DNA of 64,000 nt from Burkholderiales bacterium. Lineage in GTDB: Bacteria > Pseudomonadota > Gammaproteobacteria > Burkholderiales > Burkholderiaceae. This document shows positions 25,898 through 35,644 of this stretch, in pieces. The stretch covers positions 87,763 to 151,762 of the forward strand of contig JAMFSK010000028.1 of assembly GCA_026225235.1 (NCBI GenBank), read 5' to 3'. The translations under genes were made by a program, and so were the position numbers. Positions within the stretch are counted from its first letter, which is position 1. Each line of letters opens with the position of its first letter. Below the pieces are notes generated by a model. The model ran no database searches. It had not been told where the DNA came from and was given only the letters and a program-made list of their open reading frames with translations.

Positions 25898-26758
25898 ATG
25901 ACTTTCAACAAATCCGCCTGGGCCGCTTACGGTTCAACGGCGCTCTTCGTGCTGCTCTGGAGTGGCGGCGCGATCTTCTCAAAGTGGGGTCTCGCCCACG
26001 CTTCTGTTTTTGCGTTCCTAGTCATGCGCTTTGCGCTCGCGCTCGTCGTATTGCTTGCACTCGGGCTGCGTCGCGGGCGATGGTTGCCCGCGCCGGGCAC
26101 ACGTATTCATGTTGCCACGGCGGGTTTGCTGCTGATCGGGGGTTACTCGATCAACTACTTTTTTGCGCTCGAACACGGCGTGAATCCGGGTGTGCTGGCG
26201 ACCGTGCTGGGTGTGCAACCGATCCTGACACTCTTGATACTGGAGCGGCGCTTTACGATCCGACGGGTGGTTGGCTTGTTGATCGCGCTCGCCGGGTTGT
26301 CGCTGGTGATGTATCAAAGCCTCATGCACGCACGCTTCCAGGCAACCGGCACTGCGTTTGCACTGGGCGCGCTCATCAGCATTACCGCGGGAGCCATTCT
26401 GCAAAAGCGCGTGCACCAGTCGCCGGCGGAGGTGCTGCCCATGCAGTATGGCGTGAGTCTGCTGCTGTGCCTGGCGTTCGTGCCGTTTCGGCCGTTCACG
26501 TTCGAAGTCTCCATCGGCTTCGTAGCGCCATTGCTCTGGATGGGCCTGATCATGTCAGTTGCGGCGCAACTGCTTCTCTATCGGCTGATACGTGGCGGGA
26601 GTCTGGTCAACGTCACCAGCCTGTTCTATCTGGTGCCCGTCGTGACCGCCGCGATGGACTATGTGTTCTTCGGCAACGTCTTGTCGATACAAGGGCTGAT
26701 GGGGATGGGCGCGATTCTGTCGGGGCTCGCCCTGGTGTTCGCCAGGCCGTCGCGCTAG
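25898..26758 (+). CDS. EamA/DMT family transporter
   Basis: A protein of 286 aa from the ATG at 25898, with AGGTG about 9 nt upstream. It has ten hydrophobic segments arranged as two EamA repeats (about residues 10-140 and 150-285). Typical motifs are LLWSGGAIFSKWGL at the start and ISITAGAILQKRV at the second repeat. DMT carriers of this type export amino acids or other metabolites; the substrate is unknown. It stands alone between the tau operon and a convergent LysR gene. Confidence 0.9.
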   Translation: MTFNKSAWAAYGSTALFVLLWSGGAIFSKWGLAHASVFAFLVMRFALALVVLLALGLRRGRWLPAPGTRIHVATAGLLLIGGYSINYFFALEHGVNPGVLATVLGVQPILTLLILERRFTIRRVVGLLIALAGLSLVMYQSLMHARFQATGTAFALGALISITAGAILQKRVHQSPAEVLPMQYGVSLLLCLAFVPFRPFTFEVSIGFVAPLLWMGLIMSVAAQLLLYRLIRGGSLVNVTSLFYLVPVVTAAMDYVFFGNVLSIQGLMGMGAILSGLALVFARPSR

Positions 26759-26796
26759 GTCTGATCGGAGCTGTCACGAGATGAGGTCTTCGGCCG

Positions 26797-27720
26797 TCAC
26801 GACGGAGTGACGGCCGGCAGGATGCTCAGGGTGAGTTCCTGCAAGAGCTCGACAAAGGCCTTGAGCCCCGATGGCACATGCCGATGACCCGGGTAGTAAA
26901 GAAACAAGCCGGGAATCAACGGACACCAGTCGTCGAGCACGATCACGAGCTGCCCCGTTTCAAGGAAAGGTCGCGCCGAGCGATCGGGCACATAGGCGAT
27001 GCCCATGCCGTCCACGGCGGCCTGGGTCATCAATTCCGTATGGTCCAGGGTCAAGGGCCCTGGCACCTCCACGGTCAGTTCCTGGCCGTGTCGGGCAAAT
27101 TCCCATCGATAGAGCTTGCCGCTTGGCATGCGAACGCGAATGCAGGCGTGGTCTTTTAGATCGTCCGGGGTCTGTGGGGGCTTGTGTCTCGCGAGATAGG
27201 CGGGTGAGGCTACCGAGAGAAAGCGAATCTGCTCCTCAAAGCGCACCGCGACCATGTCTTGTGGCACCGCTTCACCGAGTCTCACGCCGGCGTCAAAGCC
27301 CGCAGCGACGATGTCGACCAGTTTCCCCTCCGTGACCAAATCGACGGACATGTCGGGATAACGTTTGAGAAATTCGGGAACCGCCGTTTTCATCAGCAGC
27401 CGGGCGGCCTGTTCGCTTGCATTGATGCGTAGCGAACCACTAGGACCGGTGCGAAAGGCGTTGACTTCTTCAAGTGCCTGATCGAGATCGGCCAGTATCG
27501 GCTGCAATCTCGACACCAGACGTTCTCCCGCTTCTGTCGGCGAGACGCTTCGCGTGGTCCGGTGCAGGAGCCGGACCCCCATTTTGCGTTCGAGCGTTCG
27601 CACCATATGACTGAGCGTAGACGGCGACAGCCCCAACTCGTCCGCCGCCTTGCGAAAGCTGCGATGGTTGACGATCGCAGCGAGTGCAGTTAAATCGCCA
27701 ATTGTAGGTCGCTCACTCAT
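26797..27720 (-). CDS. LysR-family transcriptional regulator
   Basis: A 307-aa regulator. N-terminal HTH (residues 3-62) reads LAAIVNHRSFRKAADELGLSPSTLSHMVRTLE, followed by the periplasmic-binding-like effector domain (about 90-295) of the CrgA-like subgroup (GSLRINASEQAARLL). It is divergent from the SDR gene at 27841 with 120 bp between starts, the usual layout for a LysR regulator and its target. A candidate box is listed at 27768. Confidence 0.93.
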   Translation of the reverse strand: MSERPTIGDLTALAAIVNHRSFRKAADELGLSPSTLSHMVRTLERKMGVRLLHRTTRSVSPTEAGERLVSRLQPILADLDQALEEVNAFRTGPSGSLRINASEQAARLLMKTAVPEFLKRYPDMSVDLVTEGKLVDIVAAGFDAGVRLGEAVPQDMVAVRFEEQIRFLSVASPAYLARHKPPQTPDDLKDHACIRVRMPSGKLYRWEFARHGQELTVEVPGPLTLDHTELMTQAAVDGMGIAYVPDRSARPFLETGQLVIVLDDWCPLIPGLFLYYPGHRHVPSGLKAFVELLQELTLSILPAVTPS

Positions 27721-27767
27721 GGTAAATTTTCACCAAGTCATCCAACATCGTGCGGATAGTATCAGGA

Positions 27768-27780
27768 ATGCGTGAGGCAT
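27768..27780. promoter_or_regulatory. Candidate LysR box between divergent LysR and SDR genes
   Basis: ATGC-N5-GCAT dyad (27768-27771 and 27777-27780) inside the 120-bp divergent region. It fits the general interrupted-dyad form of LysR sites, but it is short and could be chance. Confidence 0.3.
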
Positions 27781-27840
27781 AGGATGACCTTCAAGACGTA
27801 CCGCAGGTCCGCGGTGCAGAACTTTATTGAGGCCATTCCC

Positions 27841-28671
27841 ATGACTAAAAGCTGGTTTATTACGGGCAGTTCTTCCGGGTTCGGGCGACTAATGACCGAA
27901 CAACTGTTGGCGCGTGGCGATCGTGTTGCGGCCACTTTGCGCAAGCCCGAAGTGCTCGATGACTTGAAGACCCAGTTTGGCGATCGCTTGTGGATCGCTT
28001 CATTGGACGTGACCGATGCCGCGGCCGTCCGCCGGGTGATTGCCGACGCGTTCGGGAAACTCGGTCGGATCGATGTCATGGTCAATAACGCGGGCTATGG
28101 GCTGTTCGGTGCGGCGGAGGAGGTGAGCGACGAGCAGATTGAGCAGCAGATCGATACGAACCTGATCGGCTCCATTCAAGTGATACGCGCTGCGTTGCCC
28201 TATCTACGCGCCCAAGGTGGTGGCCGGGTCGTGCAAGTGTCGTCGGAAGGCGGCCAGACCGCCTATCCGAACTTCAGCCTCTATCACGCGACAAAATGGG
28301 GCATCGAAGGGTTTGTCGAAGCCGTCGCCATCGAGGTCGCACCATTCGGGATTGAATTCACCATCGCCGAGCCCGGACCTGCGACTACGAGCTTCGCCAA
28401 AGGAATTGTCAGCCCGCCGTCGATGGCGGTGTACGACAAGACGCCTTCCGGCGATATTCGGCGTGCACTCGCAGCAGGCTCATTTGCGCTGAGGGGTGAT
28501 CCTGCCAAGATGGTCAGGGAAATGATCGACTCTGTCGGCCGAACGCCTGCCCCCCGGCGTTTGACGATGGGCAGCGGCGCTTATGAACGCGTCCGGGAGG
28601 GCTTGACACAGCGACTCGTCGAACTCGAAGCACAAAAGGATATTGCGCTGTCGACCGAACGGGACGACTGA
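27841..28671 (+). CDS. SDR family oxidoreductase
   Basis: A protein of 276 aa from the ATG at 27841 (GAGG 9 nt upstream). Cofactor motif TGSSSGFGRLM, NNAG motif MVNNAGYGLFG, catalytic Ser in VQVSSEGG and Tyr/Lys in YHATKWGIEGF. The S-Y-K spacing is normal for classical SDRs. Its long C-terminal part (PGPATTSFAKG onward) matches the same subfamily as the SDR at 13096. The substrate is unknown; the adjacent LysR gene probably controls it. Confidence 0.92.
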   Translation: MTKSWFITGSSSGFGRLMTEQLLARGDRVAATLRKPEVLDDLKTQFGDRLWIASLDVTDAAAVRRVIADAFGKLGRIDVMVNNAGYGLFGAAEEVSDEQIEQQIDTNLIGSIQVIRAALPYLRAQGGGRVVQVSSEGGQTAYPNFSLYHATKWGIEGFVEAVAIEVAPFGIEFTIAEPGPATTSFAKGIVSPPSMAVYDKTPSGDIRRALAAGSFALRGDPAKMVREMIDSVGRTPAPRRLTMGSGAYERVREGLTQRLVELEAQKDIALSTERDD

Positions 28672-28704
28672 GGTGTGAGCCGCGCGGTCCGGGCGGGGTA
28701 CGGT

Positions 28705-29685
28705 CTATCGTGAGTGGCTTCGAACAGCGCCTTGCTTTGCTTCGTCACGCTCGCCATGCATGAGCGAAGGAGAACGCTGTTCAAGCGATGCTATTTCGAT
28801 ATCCGTGGGTGCTGCCTTGCCCGCAAACTGGCGTCGATACAAGGCGGGTGTAGTGTCTTTCATCGCGCGAAACTGGCGGTTGAAGTTAGCAACGTTCGGG
28901 AATCCCGAGCGGACTGCGACCACGGACACTGGCCACGATGTCGCCGCCAGCATTCTGCATGCATGGCCGATCCGGACACGGCTCAGATATCGACCTACGC
29001 TTTCTCCGAGATGCTGCAGAAAATAGCGATTTAGCGAGCGCTCGGACAGGCTCGCCGCTTCGGCAAGCTCGGCGAGCGATAACGATTCGGCAAAGCGTGC
29101 ATCGATCACCGACAGAACGCGATTAATCCGCTCGGGCTCGTGTCCGGTCGGCCGTCCGGTGCCGGCGTCAGCAAACGCACCGGGCGAGGCCAGGGGCTGT
29201 GCCTGCGCATCGGCAAGCATGCATAAGGCCTCGACCGCGCTCGAGAGTCGCTCACGCGGCGAGGCTGACAACAAGCCGGCTTGCTGAGCCTTGAGTGCCG
29301 CGCCCGCTTCGGCACTGAAGGCCAACCCGCAAGCCGCGCGTCGCAAGAGCCGATGCAAACCCTCATATTCAGGGCAACAGTCCGCCAATCGCCTTGCCCA
29401 GTCTCCACTGAACCAGATCACGATCGCGACCTGCGGCCAGCTGTTGTCGAGCGACCGGTTCGATTCCCAGGTGTGAGGCAAATCAGGCGGCACGAGCACG
29501 AGATCGTCGGCGCCATAGTCGGTAATCGAGTCGCCGATATAACGCTTGCCGTGACTGTTCAACGTCAGCGTTAACTCGTACTCGGGATGGTGGTGCCATT
29601 CGAATGGAATCTTCGGCCGTTTCCGGTGGTAAACCCGCACCGAACAACCTTCGCCGATGGCCACCCGCTCGTACATCGGTTTCAT
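28705..29685 (-). CDS. AraC-family transcriptional regulator with N-terminal cupin domain
   Basis: A protein of about 326 aa from the ATG at 29685; the frame opens further upstream to a GTG at 29754 but no start there has a ribosome site. The cupin-like sensing domain holds FEWHHHPEYELTLTLNSHG and PPDLPHTWES. The C-terminal double HTH (about 210-310) contains SLAELAEAASLSERSLNRYFLQ and WPVSVVAVRSGFPNVANFNRQF. It is divergent from the DUF1479 gene (98 bp apart) and is similar in build to the AraC regulator at 57714. It probably senses a sugar or related ligand for the 29784-33472 genes. Confidence 0.9.
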   Translation of the reverse strand: MKPMYERVAIGEGCSVRVYHRKRPKIPFEWHHHPEYELTLTLNSHGKRYIGDSITDYGADDLVLVPPDLPHTWESNRSLDNSWPQVAIVIWFSGDWARRLADCCPEYEGLHRLLRRAACGLAFSAEAGAALKAQQAGLLSASPRERLSSAVEALCMLADAQAQPLASPGAFADAGTGRPTGHEPERINRVLSVIDARFAESLSLAELAEAASLSERSLNRYFLQHLGESVGRYLSRVRIGHACRMLAATSWPVSVVAVRSGFPNVANFNRQFRAMKDTTPALYRRQFAGKAAPTDIEIASLEQRSPSLMHGERDEAKQGAVRSHSR

Positions 29686-29783
29686 GGCTGAATTAGCAAA
29701 TTTGTTGTCTCGATCGTACCACTCCGAGCGCATTCCCACGCGTAAGCTGCCCACATATCGGCAGACCTAAAACGGAGACACGT

Positions 29784-31031
29784 ATGCAGCCGTTCCATAT
29801 CGACAACCTTCCTGGCGCGATTCGCCAGGCCAAGCAGGACTTGCGCAAAGCGCTTCCCCACTACGCTGAAGTTTTCGCGGAAGTCGAAAGTGATATCAAG
29901 CGCCAGGCAGCGATCATTGTCGGTCAACGCGCTCGCGGTGAGCACGTGATTCCCGAACTGACATATGCCGATATCGCGGCGGGGCGTGTTTCCAGAGAGA
30001 CGGTCGACGCGATCAAATCGCGCGGTGCGTGCGTGGTGCGTCAGGTTTTCAGTGCAGATCTCGCTCGGCAATGGGATGCGGAGATCGCGGAATACGTCGA
30101 GACCAACCACCTCGATCAACGACTTTTGCACCGCGCCGAAGACAAGTATTTCGGCACCCTGTCATCGAGCAAGCCCCAGATCTATGGGGTCTACTGGTCA
30201 AAGCCGCAGACCGTGGCTCGTCAGTCCGCCGAACTGACCGCGACGCGTGTTTTTCTCAATCGTCTTTGGAAGACAGAGAGCGAAGGGCGCCAGCATTTTG
30301 ATCCGGACCATGTGCCGGTTTATGCCGACCGCCTGCGCCGCAGACCGCCGGGTTCCGAATCGCTCGGGCTTTCGGCGCATTGCGATGGGGGCTCGGTCGA
30401 GCGTTGGCTGGAGGCCAACTTCAGACAGGTCTATCGCCACGTCTTTAGCGGTGAATGGAAAAACTACGATCCCTTCGATGCGGCTTATCGTGCCGATGTC
30501 CGCGAAGTCGCTTCGCCTGCCGTTTGCTCCATGTTTCGAACCTTTCAAGGCTGGACCGCGCTCACGCCGCAAGGTCCCGGTGACGGCACGTTGCAGCTGA
30601 TTCCCATCGCCAACGCGATGGCGTACATCCTGTTGCGCGCCTTGCAGGACGACGTGCCTGACGACGAGCTGTGCGGCGCCATGCCGGGGCGTGCGCTATC
30701 GATCAAGCCCGAATGGCATGCCCCTTTGTACGAAGCGCTGTCTTCGATTCCGAAGATGGAAGCGGGCGACACCGTGTTCTGGCACAGCGATGTGATTCAC
30801 GCCGTGGAGGACGCGCATCGTGGCAAGGGGTACAGCAATGTGATGTACATCGCCTCGGCGCCTGCGTGCGCAAAAAACGACGCCTATCTCGAGCGTCAAT
30901 TGCAAAGCTTCCTCAAGGGGGAGAGCCCGCCTGATTTTCCCGCCGACAACTTCGAGACCGATTTTATTGGACGCGCCACCGAGGCCGATTTGACCTCGCT
31001 AGGCAAGGAGCAACTGGGGTTTTCGCTTTGA
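29784..31031 (+). CDS. DUF1479 family protein (YbiU-like, putative Fe/2-oxoglutarate oxygenase fold)
   Basis: A 415-aa cytoplasmic protein of the DUF1479 family (E. coli YbiU, about 421 aa). The metal-site pattern of a 2-oxoglutarate dioxygenase fold is visible: [13 protein letters not shown] (H-x-D) and, later, [14 protein letters not shown] (distal His). [13 protein letters not shown] lies between. The reaction is unknown. GGAG is 8 nt before the ATG. A sugar-binding protein and an aldose dehydrogenase gene follow in the same direction. Confidence 0.88.
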   Translation: MQPFHIDNLPGAIRQAKQDLRKALPHYAEVFAEVESDIKRQAAIIVGQRARGEHVIPELTYADIAAGRVSRETVDAIKSRGACVVRQVFSADLARQWDAEIAEYVETNHLDQRLLHRAEDKYFGTLSSSKPQIYGVYWSKPQTVARQSAELTATRVFLNRLWKTESEGRQHFDPDHVPVYADRLRRRPPGSESLGLSAHCDGGSVERWLEANFRQVYRHVFSGEWKNYDPFDAAYRADVREVASPAVCSMFRTFQGWTALTPQGPGDGTLQLIPIANAMAYILLRALQDDVPDDELCGAMPGRALSIKPEWHAPLYEALSSIPKMEAGDTVFWHSDVIHAVEDAHRGKGYSNVMYIASAPACAKNDAYLERQLQSFLKGESPPDFPADNFETDFIGRATEADLTSLGKEQLGFSL

Positions 31032-31160
31032 GGAAGGTGTAGCACGACGATCGAATAGGAAGCTGGCGCGGGAAATAGGCGAACGCACGGATCACCGTCG
31101 TTGCCGAAAACGATTTAGATGAGCCAAACGGCCACCTACGTTTTTAACGGAGACGAGAAT

Positions 31161-32405
31161 ATGAAGAAAAACACTCTTGTAGGTTTGTGCACCACCGCGA
31201 GCCTCTGCATCTCGCATGCAGCCTTGGCCGAAGAGACGATTTCGGTATTGCACTGGTGGACCTCGGGAGGGGAGTCGAAAGCGGTGCGCGTGCTTAAAGA
31301 CGACATGGCCAAACAGGGTTACGGCTGGAAGGACTTCGCAGTAGCAGGAGGGGCCGGGGCCGCCGCGATGACAGCACTCAAGGCGCAGGTCATTTCCGGC
31401 AACGCGCCGTCCGCCGCGCAAATCAAGGGGCCATTGATTCAGGACTGGGCCGATCAGGATCTGCTGGTGTCGATCGACGCGTCCGCGACCGACTGGAAAA
31501 GCCACACGCCTCCGCCGATCGACGCCATCATGAAAGCGGGTGGTCATTATGTGGCTGCCCCGTTTTCGATCCATCGGATCAATTGGCTCTGGATCAACAA
31601 GGTCGATCTGGACAAAGTGGGCGGCAAGGCCCCTGAAACCTGGCCCGAGTTTTTCGCACTGGCCGACAAATTCAAGGCAGCCGGCATTACCCCGGTCGCA
31701 CACGGTGGTCAGCCGTGGCAGGACATGACAATCTGGGAAACCGTGGTGCTCTCGCAAGGTCCGGACTTCTACAGGAAAGCGCTGGTCGATCTCGATCAGA
31801 AGACGCTGACGTCGCCGCAAATGATCCAGGTCTTTGAAACGGTTCAAAAGATCCGAACCTACTTCGACAAAGGCTATGTAGGCCGTGACTGGAATCTGGC
31901 GACTGCCATGGTCATCAAGGGATCGGGTGGCATGCAGTTCATGGGAGACTGGGCAAAGGGCGAGTTTGCCAATGCCGGCAAGCAACCGGGTGTCGACTAC
32001 ATCTGCGCAGTGGCACCCGGCACGGCCAATGGATATACATACACGGTCGACTCGTTTGCGTTCTTCCAGGAAAACGGGCAGAAGACTGCCACACCAGGTC
32101 AACTCGCCATGGCCAAGACGATCATGTCGGTCGATTTTCAAGAACAGTTCAGCCTCTATAAAGGCTCGATCCCCGTGCGGCAGGACGTACCGATGAGCAA
32201 ATTCGACGACTGTGCGAAGAAGTCCTATACCGACGAGCAAAGCACGATCAAGTCGGGTGGTTTCCTTCCTTCGCTGGCATTCGGCATGGTCCAGTCGACG
32301 GTGACGGCAGGCGCGATTTCCGATGCCGTGACCAAGTTCATGAATTCAAGCGAGGATGCGAAAACCGGCGTCGCAGCGCTGGCCGCAGCGGCGAAGATCA
32401 AGTGA
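31161..32405 (+). CDS. Sugar ABC transporter substrate-binding protein (orphan)
   Basis: A protein of 414 aa from the ATG at 31161 (GGAG 8 nt upstream). Signal peptide about 1-23 (TASLCISHAALA). It belongs to the family-1 sugar-binding proteins; ISVLHWWTSGGESKAV and FSIHRINWLWINK resemble glucose/mannose binders (GtsA/GlcV-system type). It collects a monosaccharide or related sugar in the periplasm. No permease or ATPase gene is adjacent, so it must use another system's transporter or act in sensing. It lies 129 bp after the DUF1479 gene. Confidence 0.88.
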   Translation: MKKNTLVGLCTTASLCISHAALAEETISVLHWWTSGGESKAVRVLKDDMAKQGYGWKDFAVAGGAGAAAMTALKAQVISGNAPSAAQIKGPLIQDWADQDLLVSIDASATDWKSHTPPPIDAIMKAGGHYVAAPFSIHRINWLWINKVDLDKVGGKAPETWPEFFALADKFKAAGITPVAHGGQPWQDMTIWETVVLSQGPDFYRKALVDLDQKTLTSPQMIQVFETVQKIRTYFDKGYVGRDWNLATAMVIKGSGGMQFMGDWAKGEFANAGKQPGVDYICAVAPGTANGYTYTVDSFAFFQENGQKTATPGQLAMAKTIMSVDFQEQFSLYKGSIPVRQDVPMSKFDDCAKKSYTDEQSTIKSGGFLPSLAFGMVQSTVTAGAISDAVTKFMNSSEDAKTGVAALAAAAKIK

Positions 32406-32458
32406 AACGGTAGTGTTCGAAACTGATAAAAATACCGTCGTGCAGGCAGGAGAAGAGA

Positions 32459-33472
32459 TTGAACGCAGATGACAAAACGACCTGGCCCCGATCCGGGCTT
32501 GACGTCACCTTGATGGGGTTTGGTGCATCTCCGATAGGGAACCTCGGCCGTCCGATTTCGGATGAAGACAGCGCATCGCTGATTCACGCCGCGTGGGACG
32601 CGGGGATACGCTTCTTCGACACTGCGCCCATGTATGGTCACGGCCTGAGTGAGGCGCGGTGCGGCCAGGCACTGCGTTGGTATCCGCGCGACGAGTTTGT
32701 GATTTCGACCAAGGTGGGTCGTCTTCTCAAGCCCGCAAAACGAGCGGACATTGATTTCACGCCCTGGGCAAGCGGTCTGCCGTTCAAGATCAGTTTCGAC
32801 TATAGCTACGACGGCACCATGCGCTCGATCGAGGCCAGCCTTCAGCGACTGGGGCTCGAGCGTATCGACATCGCTCTCATTCACGATATCGACAGCACCC
32901 ACGGTTCAGAGCAATCGGCCGTGTTCGATGCAGCCATGGTCGGTTCGGCAAAAGCGCTGCTCAAGCTCCGGGAAGAGGGCGTAGTCAAGGCGATCGGTGT
33001 TGGCGTGAACGAGTGGCAGGTCGCGCATGAAGCTATAAAACGCGTAGATTTCGATTGTCTGCTGTTGGCCGGGCGATACACCTTGCTGGAACAGGACGCG
33101 CTTGACGGGTTTCTGCCGGACTGTAAAGCGCAAGCCGTCTCGGTGATCCTCGGTGGTTGCTATAACAGCGGTATCCTGGCCACCGGTGCGGTGCCGGGGG
33201 CGCGTTATAACTATGCAACTGCCCCCGCCGAGATCATGGCGCGCGTAGCGGAAATGGAAGTGATCTGTCGCGAGTTTGATGTTCCGCTGAAGGCGGCGGC
33301 TTTGCAGTTCGTGCTGGCGCATCCAGCGATCGCCACGAATATTCCAGGGGTTCGGACGGTTGCGCAGTTGGAAGACAATATTCAGACGTTCAAGACACAA
33401 ATTCCCGTGGCGTTCTGGAGTGCCTTACGATCAAAAGGACTTATTCGGGAGGACGCGCCGACATGGGTTTGA
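32459..33472 (+). CDS. Aldo/keto reductase, D-threo-aldose 1-dehydrogenase-like
   Basis: A 337-aa TIM-barrel oxidoreductase starting at TTG (32459) with AGGAG 6 nt upstream; no in-frame ATG nearby has a better site. The catalytic tetrad is visible: Asp and Tyr in RFFDTAPMYGHG, Lys in VISTKVGR, His in IALIHDID. The overall sequence matches the D-threo-aldose/L-fucose 1-dehydrogenase and pyridoxal 4-dehydrogenase group, which oxidises aldoses to lactones with NAD(P). It follows the sugar-binding protein by 53 bp, so a sugar-oxidation route is plausible. Confidence 0.87.
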   Translation: MNADDKTTWPRSGLDVTLMGFGASPIGNLGRPISDEDSASLIHAAWDAGIRFFDTAPMYGHGLSEARCGQALRWYPRDEFVISTKVGRLLKPAKRADIDFTPWASGLPFKISFDYSYDGTMRSIEASLQRLGLERIDIALIHDIDSTHGSEQSAVFDAAMVGSAKALLKLREEGVVKAIGVGVNEWQVAHEAIKRVDFDCLLLAGRYTLLEQDALDGFLPDCKAQAVSVILGGCYNSGILATGAVPGARYNYATAPAEIMARVAEMEVICREFDVPLKAAALQFVLAHPAIATNIPGVRTVAQLEDNIQTFKTQIPVAFWSALRSKGLIREDAPTWV

Positions 33473-33535
33473 ACCGCATTCGTCGTGTTGCGCCGCATTT
33501 CACATGAGTGGATCGGCACGACGGGACTTTCCCGG

Positions 33536-34399
33536 TCAAGCGTCGTCGCTGTGTCGGATGGCGTCGGAGACCCAGGACACCTCGCTCCGAAAATGGCTTG
33601 GCGAGATCCCGAGCCGTTCGCGAAAAGCGGCCGTCATATGAGCATGGGATGAAAAGCCTGTGGCGAATGCAATCTCCCGCAAATCATGACGGGATGTCCG
33701 CAGCAGCAGGCGGGCTCTTGCGAGTCGACGATCGATGAGATAACGGTGAGGGCTTTGGCCTACCGCTGCTCTGAACGCCCGAATAAAAAACCCTTCAGAC
33801 AGTCCCACTGAGGCGGCCAAAGCGCGCACTGTTATTTCGCCATCGAGGTTCGCGTCGATATATTCTTCGATGAGCTTCAGACGTGCCACGGTCATCGATC
33901 CGCCGCCTGTATCCTTTATGAGATCGCCCTGCAAGGCGGATCGCACATGCTCTGAAAGCGCGATGGCCCTTTCTTCGATCAGAAGCGGTGTAGCCGCATT
34001 GACGAGCAGGAGACTCCGAATGCTTTGCGCGACTGCAATGGCGGCCGGGTCGATCCAATCGTTGAACGGTCGTTGAGTCAAACCGTCCACGTCCAGCTCG
34101 TTGACGTCGACCACACGCAGATATTCTCCGCCCTCGAGCGACGATGAGAACACGTCGCACTGACTCGGTATAAAGGCAAGTCCGTTGGGCTTTGTTTGAA
34201 AGGGTTGGACTCGGTCGCTCGAGAAAGCGTGCGTGCCTCTTTGGGTCTCGAAAGCGAAGCCGATCACCGCGCGATCGGGGACGTAGGTCGCGTCGTAGGC
34301 TTGCCGGGGGAGCAACTCGATGAACCACGACCCCGCTGTTGTCCGTCGGACCGGCTCTGAGCGTGGTCGATCTGTCGTTTGCGTCCTAGCCGTCTTCAT
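33536..34399 (-). CDS. AraC-family transcriptional regulator
   Basis: A protein of 287 aa from the ATG at 34399 (AGGA 9 nt upstream); an open frame extends to 34522 without a ribosome site. The C-terminal AraC HTH pair holds ITVRALAASVGLSEGFFIRAFRAA and HDLREIAFATGFSSHAHMTAAFRE. The N-terminal domain is weakly conserved. It is divergent from the threonine dehydratase-like gene (103 bp between starts), which is its likely target. A perfect GTCAG-N4-CTGAC dyad (34442-34455) lies between them. Confidence 0.9.
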   Translation of the reverse strand: MKTARTQTTDRPRSEPVRRTTAGSWFIELLPRQAYDATYVPDRAVIGFAFETQRGTHAFSSDRVQPFQTKPNGLAFIPSQCDVFSSSLEGGEYLRVVDVNELDVDGLTQRPFNDWIDPAAIAVAQSIRSLLLVNAATPLLIEERAIALSEHVRSALQGDLIKDTGGGSMTVARLKLIEEYIDANLDGEITVRALAASVGLSEGFFIRAFRAAVGQSPHRYLIDRRLARARLLLRTSRHDLREIAFATGFSSHAHMTAAFRERLGISPSHFRSEVSWVSDAIRHSDDA

Positions 34400-34502
34400 C
34401 CGTGACGTCCTGTCTGGAATAGCCAATGAGTGCAATGTAAGGTCAGTTTTCTGACAGTGCCACTCTGCGCAATGCCCGATTATGAGAATACACCGGGAGT
34501 CC

Positions 34503-35486
34503 ATGAGCATGAATCTATTCACGAAAGACGAAATTGCCGACGCCGCACAACGGGTCTACCAGCACATGCACCCGACACCTCAGTATATGTGGCCGCTTTT
34601 GTGTCAACGAACTGGCGTCAACGTCTGGGTCAAACATGAGAACCACGCGCCGACGGGGGCGTTCAAGATCCGCGGCGGCATTACATTCATGAACTGGCTC
34701 AAGCGGACCCATCCCGATGTGGCAGGCATTGTCACAGCGACACGCGGCAATCACGGGCAAAGCCAGGCGCTGTCGGCGAAATGGGCCGGGCTTATGGCGA
34801 AAATCGTCGTTCCTTTTGGCAATTCGCTCGAAAAGAACAAGGCAATGCGAGCATTCGGCGCCGAGGTCATTGAATTTGGCAACGATTTCGACGACGCGCG
34901 AAAGGAAGCCGCGCGACAGGCCGAGCAGGGAGGTCTTTTCCTGGTGCCCCCGTTCCATCAGGAACTGCTGCGGGGCGTGTCGACTTATGCGTTTGAGTTA
35001 CTCACTGCCGTGCCGGATCTCGATACCGTCTACGTGCCGATGGGTTGCGGGTCGGGAATCTGCAGCGTCATTGCGGTGCGTGACGCTCTGGGTCTCGCCA
35101 CAAAAGTCGTCGGCGTCGTGTCGAGCGCAGCGCCCGCGGCGAAGATTTCATTCGAAACAGGGCGCGTGACAGAAACTGCCTCCGCCAATACTTTTGCCGA
35201 CGGTCTCGCGGTTCGAGCCCCTATTCCTGAGGCCTTCGCGATCTATGCAAAGGGAGCCGAACGAATCGTCGCGGTCAGCGAGGTCGAAATCGCCGAAGCC
35301 ATCCGCGTGTATTACAGCGACACCCACAATTTGACCGAAGGCGCAGGCGCTGCGGCACTCGCGGCACTCCTGAAGGAACGGGATGTCCTGCACGGGAAAG
35401 AAGTCGGTGTGATTCTTTCTGGCGGAAATATTGACCTCGCCGTGTATTCGGGAATTCTGGAGGGCGGGAGTCCTGTGAAGCGGTGA
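34503..35486 (+). CDS. Threonine dehydratase-like PLP enzyme (threonine/serine deaminase family)
   Basis: About 327 aa from the ATG at 34503 (GGGAG 5 nt upstream; an ATG at 34509 is an alternative). It is a fold-type II PLP enzyme: Schiff-base Lys in GAFKIRGG, phosphate loop GCGSGICS, and SGGNIDLAVYS at the C-terminus. It has no ACT regulatory domain, so it resembles catabolic threonine/serine dehydratases or related enzymes (for example hydroxyaspartate dehydratase). The substrate is uncertain. The divergent AraC gene probably regulates it. Confidence 0.87.
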   Translation: MSMNLFTKDEIADAAQRVYQHMHPTPQYMWPLLCQRTGVNVWVKHENHAPTGAFKIRGGITFMNWLKRTHPDVAGIVTATRGNHGQSQALSAKWAGLMAKIVVPFGNSLEKNKAMRAFGAEVIEFGNDFDDARKEAARQAEQGGLFLVPPFHQELLRGVSTYAFELLTAVPDLDTVYVPMGCGSGICSVIAVRDALGLATKVVGVVSSAAPAAKISFETGRVTETASANTFADGLAVRAPIPEAFAIYAKGAERIVAVSEVEIAEAIRVYYSDTHNLTEGAGAAALAALLKERDVLHGKEVGVILSGGNIDLAVYSGILEGGSPVKR

Positions 35487-35644
35487 ATGTCCCGATACGT
35501 CGCGTCCTGCGCCTCAACGGATAAGAGGCCGCCGAAAATGGTTTCCCGGGTCCGTTGCCGCGTTCGTTACCGACGCTTACGCCGGGGCATTTACGCGAGT
35601 CCTTTCTGCTAGGCTCGTTTAAAACACAATCCGGGGGAAAAACA

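Noticed and set aside
34442..34455. Dyad GTCAG-N4-CTGAC between the AraC and threonine dehydratase genes
   Set aside because: Arms are only 5 bp and there is no second copy; it is mentioned with the regulator but not claimed as an operator.
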